DNA of 10,000 bases from Rheinheimera sp. Lineage in GTDB: Bacteria > Pseudomonadota > Gammaproteobacteria > Enterobacterales > Alteromonadaceae. The stretch's first letter is position 1; every line of letters begins with the position of its first letter. The stretch covers positions 1 through 10,000 of the forward strand of contig NZ_JAIWOI010000097.1 in NCBI RefSeq assembly GCF_020217005.1, written 5' to 3'. A program made the translations under genes and the position numbers. The notes under the pieces were generated by a model that was given only the letters and a program-made list of their open reading frames with translations, made no database searches and was not told where the DNA came from. Below, piece by piece: positions 6,861 through 10,000 of this stretch.

Positions 6861-7832
6861 ATGACGCTCGAAGAGATCCGCCTGCTCAGTCTTGATGACA
6901 TGACGGCCGTGAACCAACATATATTCTCTCAGCTTAGCTCTGAGGTGGCGCTGATTAATCAGCTTGGCATCTATATTGTTAATAGTGGTGGTAAACGTCT
7001 GCGCCCACTATTAGCCGTATTGGCGGCCCGAGCGCTGGGTTATCAGGGTCAACAACATATTACCCTTGCCACCATAGTGGAATTCATTCATACAGCGACT
7101 TTGTTGCACGATGACGTTGTTGACGAGTCCTTGTTGCGCCGTGGTAAAGAAACGGCCAATGCAGTCTTTGGCAACCAGGCCAGTGTATTAGTTGGCGACT
7201 TCCTTTATACAAGAGCATTCCAGTTGATGGTATCGCTTGATAAAATGCAAATCATGCAAATCCTTGCTGATGCAACCAACATCATTGCAGAAGGCGAAGT
7301 GCTGCAGTTGATGAATGTCAACGACCCGGAAACGTCCGAACAGAGTTATATGCAAGTCATTTACTGCAAAACAGCCAAACTATTTGAAGCTGCCACACAG
7401 TTAGCCGCTATTTTGGCAAATCAATCTGAATCTGTGGTCCATGCGATGAAACTCTACGGCATGCATTTGGGCACGGCGTTCCAGTTGATTGACGATGTTC
7501 TGGATTACCAGGCTGACGCGGATGAGCTGGGTAAAAACATAGGCGACGATTTAGCTGAAGGTAAACCTACATTACCTTTGATTTATGCACTGCGTCATAC
7601 CAGCGGTGACGACCAGCAACTGCTGAAAGATGCGATCGAACAAGCCAATGGTATGCAACATCTGGAACGTATCATGGCGATACTGGAACGCACCAAAGCT
7701 TTCGATTACACACGCCGCATGGCGGAGCAAGAAGCAGAAAAAGCCCGGCAATCTATCGCCTTTTTACCAGAATCTGGTTACAAAGACGCCTTGTTGACCT
7801 TGGCTGATATCGCAGTACAGCGCAATCACTAA
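6861..7832 (+). CDS. ispB: octaprenyl diphosphate synthase (trans-polyprenyl synthase)
   Basis: IspB extends farnesyl diphosphate with isopentenyl diphosphate units to make the long (C40-type) side chain of ubiquinone and menaquinone. The 323-aa protein has GGKRLRP at 43-49, the first Asp-rich motif DDVVD at 84-88 followed by RRGK, and the second Asp-rich motif DDVLD at 211-215, with [13 protein letters not shown] after it. Sequence and length match E. coli IspB (323 aa) rather than IspA. The frame extends four codons upstream to a TTG (6849), but the ATG at 6861 aligns with the E. coli start. No good Shine-Dalgarno is visible before either. Product chain length (octa- or other) cannot be fixed from the sequence alone. 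It is divergent from rplU and monocistronic, with a terminator 21 nt after the stop. Confidence 0.95.
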   Translation: MTLEEIRLLSLDDMTAVNQHIFSQLSSEVALINQLGIYIVNSGGKRLRPLLAVLAARALGYQGQQHITLATIVEFIHTATLLHDDVVDESLLRRGKETANAVFGNQASVLVGDFLYTRAFQLMVSLDKMQIMQILADATNIIAEGEVLQLMNVNDPETSEQSYMQVIYCKTAKLFEAATQLAAILANQSESVVHAMKLYGMHLGTAFQLIDDVLDYQADADELGKNIGDDLAEGKPTLPLIYALRHTSGDDQQLLKDAIEQANGMQHLERIMAILERTKAFDYTRRMAEQEAEKARQSIAFLPESGYKDALLTLADIAVQRNH

Positions 7833-7852
7833 AACAATCTGCCTTAAAAAGC

Positions 7853-7878
7853 AAAAGCCAGCTTAAGCTGGCTTTTTT
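7853..7878. terminator. bidirectional terminator between ispB and mdh
   Basis: AAAAGCCAGCTT and AAGCTGGCTTTT form a perfect 24-nt palindrome (7853-7876); as RNA a 10-bp stem with a TTAA loop. Rightward it ends in TTTTTT, leftward in TTTTGCTTTTT, so it can end both convergent transcripts. Confidence 0.9.
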
Positions 7879-7893
7879 ATTCTCAGAACAATC

Positions 7894-8835
7894 TTAGTTT
7901 GCGTTAGCAACAAACTCTTCGCCTAATGTGATGTCAGCTTTTAAAGTGCCTAACATGTCATTCATGGCTTTTTGCTCATAGGCGCTTAACTCACCGATAG
8001 GTAACAGAGCTTCAACACCGTTTTTGCCTAATACGATAGGTTGAGCGAAGAAACGAGCGTGTTCGCCTTGACCTTCAACATAAGCATACTCAGTCACTTT
8101 TTCACCTTGTAAGCCTTTAATTAAAGACACACAGAAACGGGCGGCTGCCTGACCCATAGACAGAGTAGCTGATCCGCCACCGGCTTTAGCTTCCACTACT
8201 TCAGTACCAGCGTTCTGGATACGATAGGTCAACGAAGATACTTCTTCGTCTGTGAAAGCGACATCTTTTACCTGAGATAATAATGGCAGAATAGTAGTAC
8301 CGCTATGACCACCGATCACAGGAACTATAATTTCCTCAGGATTTTTGCCTTTTAATTCAGCAACAAAAGTCTCAGCGCGGATCACGTCCAGTGTCGTAAC
8401 ACCAAACAAACGCTTAGGATCATAAGTACCTGCTTTTTTGAATACTTCAGCAGCAATAGCAACTGTAGTATTGACCGGGTTAGTGATCACACCTACTAAA
8501 GCTTTAGGACAGTTCACAACAATGGCTTCTGCCAGAGTTTTTACGACGCCAGCGTTGATATTAAATAAATCAGAGCGGTCCATACCTGGCTTGCGTGGCA
8601 TACCAGCAGGGATCATCACAATGTCTGCACCAATCAGCGCTTTATCCAGGTCTTCTTTACCAAAACCTGTAATTTTTACCGCTGTCGGGATATGACTTAA
8701 ATCTACAGCAACACCCGGAGTCACAGGGGCTAAGTCGTACAGGGCTAAATCAGTACCAGCTGGTAAGTTTAACTTCAATAATAAAGACAGAGCCTGACCT
8801 ATACCACCAGCAGCACCTAATACGGCAACTTTCAT
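7894..8835 (-). CDS. mdh: malate dehydrogenase (NAD-dependent)
   Basis: Mdh interconverts malate and oxaloacetate with NAD in the TCA cycle. The 313-aa protein is of the E. coli type: Rossmann motif GAAGGIG at 7-13, Asp34 at the end of the second beta-strand (NAD preference), the mobile loop with Arg81 and Arg87 (ARG residues in [14 protein letters not shown]), TNPVNT with Asn119, catalytic Asp150 and Arg153, and catalytic His177 in GGHSG. GGGAG 6 nt upstream of the ATG supports the start. It is divergent from argR over a 185-nt gap and converges on ispB. The mdh-argR divergent pair is the usual gammaproteobacterial arrangement. All catalytic residues are present. Confidence 0.98.
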   Translation of the reverse strand: MKVAVLGAAGGIGQALSLLLKLNLPAGTDLALYDLAPVTPGVAVDLSHIPTAVKITGFGKEDLDKALIGADIVMIPAGMPRKPGMDRSDLFNINAGVVKTLAEAIVVNCPKALVGVITNPVNTTVAIAAEVFKKAGTYDPKRLFGVTTLDVIRAETFVAELKGKNPEEIIVPVIGGHSGTTILPLLSQVKDVAFTDEEVSSLTYRIQNAGTEVVEAKAGGGSATLSMGQAAARFCVSLIKGLQGEKVTEYAYVEGQGEHARFFAQPIVLGKNGVEALLPIGELSAYEQKAMNDMLGTLKADITLGEEFVANAN

Positions 8836-9020
8836 GCTATTCTCCCAATTTACGGTTCAAAAGAAACGCGCCAACAATACTGAAATGTGGCACAAAATAC
8901 AAATCACTTACGCCTAAAGTCTAAGCATTTTATCTGATTTTGGTGTAATTTACTTGCTGAACCACAGTATTAGTCCAAGTTCGGTCGAGACGGCCGCAAA
9001 AACAAAAAGTTTAATTAAAA
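8836..9020. promoter_or_regulatory. mdh-argR divergent intergenic region
   Basis: Shared upstream region of 185 nt. The mdh side has a fair minus-strand candidate, TTGTAT and TATTGT spaced 17 nt (within about 8870-8905). The argR side is A+T-rich close to the gene with no strong promoter or Shine-Dalgarno. I found no convincing ARG box (TGAAT-N4-ATTCA), CRP site or terminator here. Confidence 0.4.
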
Positions 9021-9491
9021 ATGATGACTAAACAATCCAAACAAGAAGCGTTGATTCAGGCCTTTAAATCCTTGCTGAAAGAAGAACGTTTTGGCTCCCA
9101 AAGTGACATCGTTGATGCGCTTAAAGCTGAAGGATTTGACAATATAAGCCAGTCAAAAGTGTCACGGATGCTAAGCAAGTACGGTGCAGTACGAACCCGC
9201 AATGCTAAGCAGGAAATGGTATATTGTTTGCCACCTGAACTTGGGGTTCCAACAACAAAAAGCCCGTTACGGCAATTAGTGCTGGATATTGAACACAACG
9301 ATGTGATGATTATTATCCGTACTAGTCCTGGTGCGGCTCAACTGATTGCCCGTCTATTGGACTCAGTTGGTAAAGCAGAAGGCGTGCTTGGCACTATAGC
9401 TGGGGATGACACTATTTTCATCGCCCCCACCAGCGTGAAAAATATTAACTTCACTTTAAATAAGGTGACAGAACTATTTGAAAAGGTCTGA
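9021..9491 (+). CDS. argR: arginine repressor ArgR
   Basis: ArgR is a hexameric, L-arginine-dependent DNA-binding protein that represses arginine biosynthesis and acts in plasmid dimer resolution in E. coli. The 156-aa protein has the N-terminal winged helix (about 1-70, with [20 protein letters not shown] and [16 protein letters not shown]), a hinge near 75-85, and the C-terminal oligomerisation and arginine-binding domain with [14 protein letters not shown] (101-114) and [10 protein letters not shown] (124-133, including the two arginine-binding Asp residues). Two ATGs are adjacent (9021 and 9024); the second lines up best with the E. coli start. No Shine-Dalgarno is visible in the A-rich leader. 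Its last 18 nt overlap the convergent peroxidase-like gene. Confidence 0.97.
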   Translation: MMTKQSKQEALIQAFKSLLKEERFGSQSDIVDALKAEGFDNISQSKVSRMLSKYGAVRTRNAKQEMVYCLPPELGVPTTKSPLRQLVLDIEHNDVMIIIRTSPGAAQLIARLLDSVGKAEGVLGTIAGDDTIFIAPTSVKNINFTLNKVTELFEKV

Positions 9492-10000
9492 ACCGGCCTG
9501 CTCTTCCAGAAAATTAATAGAGGGGGCAAAAAAAGCAGCCCCCGCTTCGATCTGACAATAATCCAACAATAAATCTGAATGTTCAGTTTCCCGGCCTAAC
9601 CTGCACACTAACCAATCTGGTATATCAGTTGCATTTGCAGAGAAACCAACGGAGATCATGCCTTGCGAGCGAATATCTGCTACCGGCATATTTTGCCAAA
9701 GAATTTGTCTGCGGCCCTGCTCATTTTCGAGTGCTGTTTTGTCTGCATGAGAGTTCGACAAGCGCTGCGCTGACGGCACCAACTGGCCATCGAGTTTGTT
9801 GCGTCCCATCACAGCCTCTTGTTCAGCCATAGTCAGCTGTTGCCAGCGCTGCAAATCATATTGATAGCGCAGCATATAAACATAACTGCCTGCACACATT
9901 GAGCTCTTCAACTCATTGCTGATCAAAGCGCAACTTCGTCTTAACTTGCCTTTGGGATTGTCAGGACTGTCATGAAACCCAGTCAGATTCCGCCCATCCA
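9474..10000 (-). CDS. Dyp-type haem peroxidase family protein, C-terminal part, distal Arg replaced
   Basis: The frame runs from the window edge (first codons read [17 protein letters not shown]) to a TAG at 9474-9476, giving about 174 C-terminal residues; the start lies outside. It aligns through with the YfeX/DyPB group: [13 protein letters not shown] corresponds to the GxxDG region, then [32 protein letters not shown] with the proximal haem His, ILWQNMPV, and [11 protein letters not shown] at the end. The distal Asp and the proximal His are kept. The distal catalytic Arg of the R-x-N/S motif is Trp here (TGG, complement of 9696-9698), and the Gly of GxxDG is Ser. It may therefore be a poor peroxidase or a divergent haem protein. 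Family assignment is firm; activity is uncertain. It overlaps argR by 18 nt tail to tail. Confidence 0.85.
   Translation of the reverse strand, partial: DGRNLTGFHDSPDNPKGKLRRSCALISNELKSSMCAGSYVYMLRYQYDLQRWQQLTMAEQEAVMGRNKLDGQLVPSAQRLSNSHADKTALENEQGRRQILWQNMPVADIRSQGMISVGFSANATDIPDWLVCRLGRETEHSDLLLDYCQIEAGAAFFAPSINFLEEQAGSDLFK

Noticed and set aside
6654..6920. N-terminal extension of the L21 frame up to 6920
   Set aside because: The extension does not look like a ribosomal protein, crosses the rplU promoter and ispB start region, and the ATG at 6653 has a good ribosome binding site.
8836..9020. Possible ARG boxes for argR autoregulation
   Set aside because: No TGAAT-N4-ATTCA pair or near match was found by eye in the whole gap; a matrix search could still find a degenerate site.
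9522..9543. GGGGGC/GCCCCC hairpin about 30 nt after the argR stop
   Set aside because: It has no T-run on either side and encodes the conserved GAAFFAPS segment of the peroxidase-like protein, so it is explained by coding sequence.

Overview
The window is a chromosomal housekeeping region of a gammaproteobacterium. RsmA, ApaG, ApaH, FolA, ObgE, L27, L21, IspB, Mdh and ArgR all read like close relatives of the Escherichia coli proteins as I recall them. Moderate base composition, a DUF3718 secreted protein, a polar-flagellate type chemoreceptor and this gene order point to the Alteromonadales/Chromatiaceae side of the class (Rheinheimera or Shewanella-like). That placement is inference; no 16S or other taxonomic marker is present.

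Layout. Bases 1-1573 (+): the 3' end of rsmA, then apaG and apaH in a tight operon (ATGA overlap, then a 4-nt gap). Bases 1681-3693 (+): a full-length transmembrane chemoreceptor after a 107-nt spacer rich in inverted repeats. A strong bidirectional terminator at 3716-3743 separates it from a convergent small secreted DUF3718 protein (3764-4144, -). Bases 4222-5878 (-): obgE followed by folA with almost no spacer. Bases 6069-6653 (-): rplU-rpmA with its own terminator at 6027-6053. ispB (6861-7832, +) is divergent from rplU and shares a 207-nt promoter region with it. ispB and mdh (7894-8835, -) converge on a perfect palindromic terminator. mdh is divergent from argR (9021-9491, +). The end of argR overlaps by 18 nt the 3' end of a convergent, incomplete Dyp-type haem peroxidase homologue (9474 to beyond 10000, -).

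Biology. The genes cover 16S rRNA maturation and ribosome assembly (rsmA, obgE, rplU, rpmA), dinucleoside tetraphosphate turnover (apaH), folate (folA), polyprenyl side chains for quinones (ispB), the TCA cycle (mdh), arginine control (argR) and chemotaxis. I see no mobile element, CRISPR array, tRNA, rRNA or defence system, and no clearly undescribed system. The most unusual item is the peroxidase homologue: it keeps the proximal His and distal Asp of the family but has Trp where the catalytic distal Arg is expected. Several inverted repeats in the intergenic regions are also worth checking.
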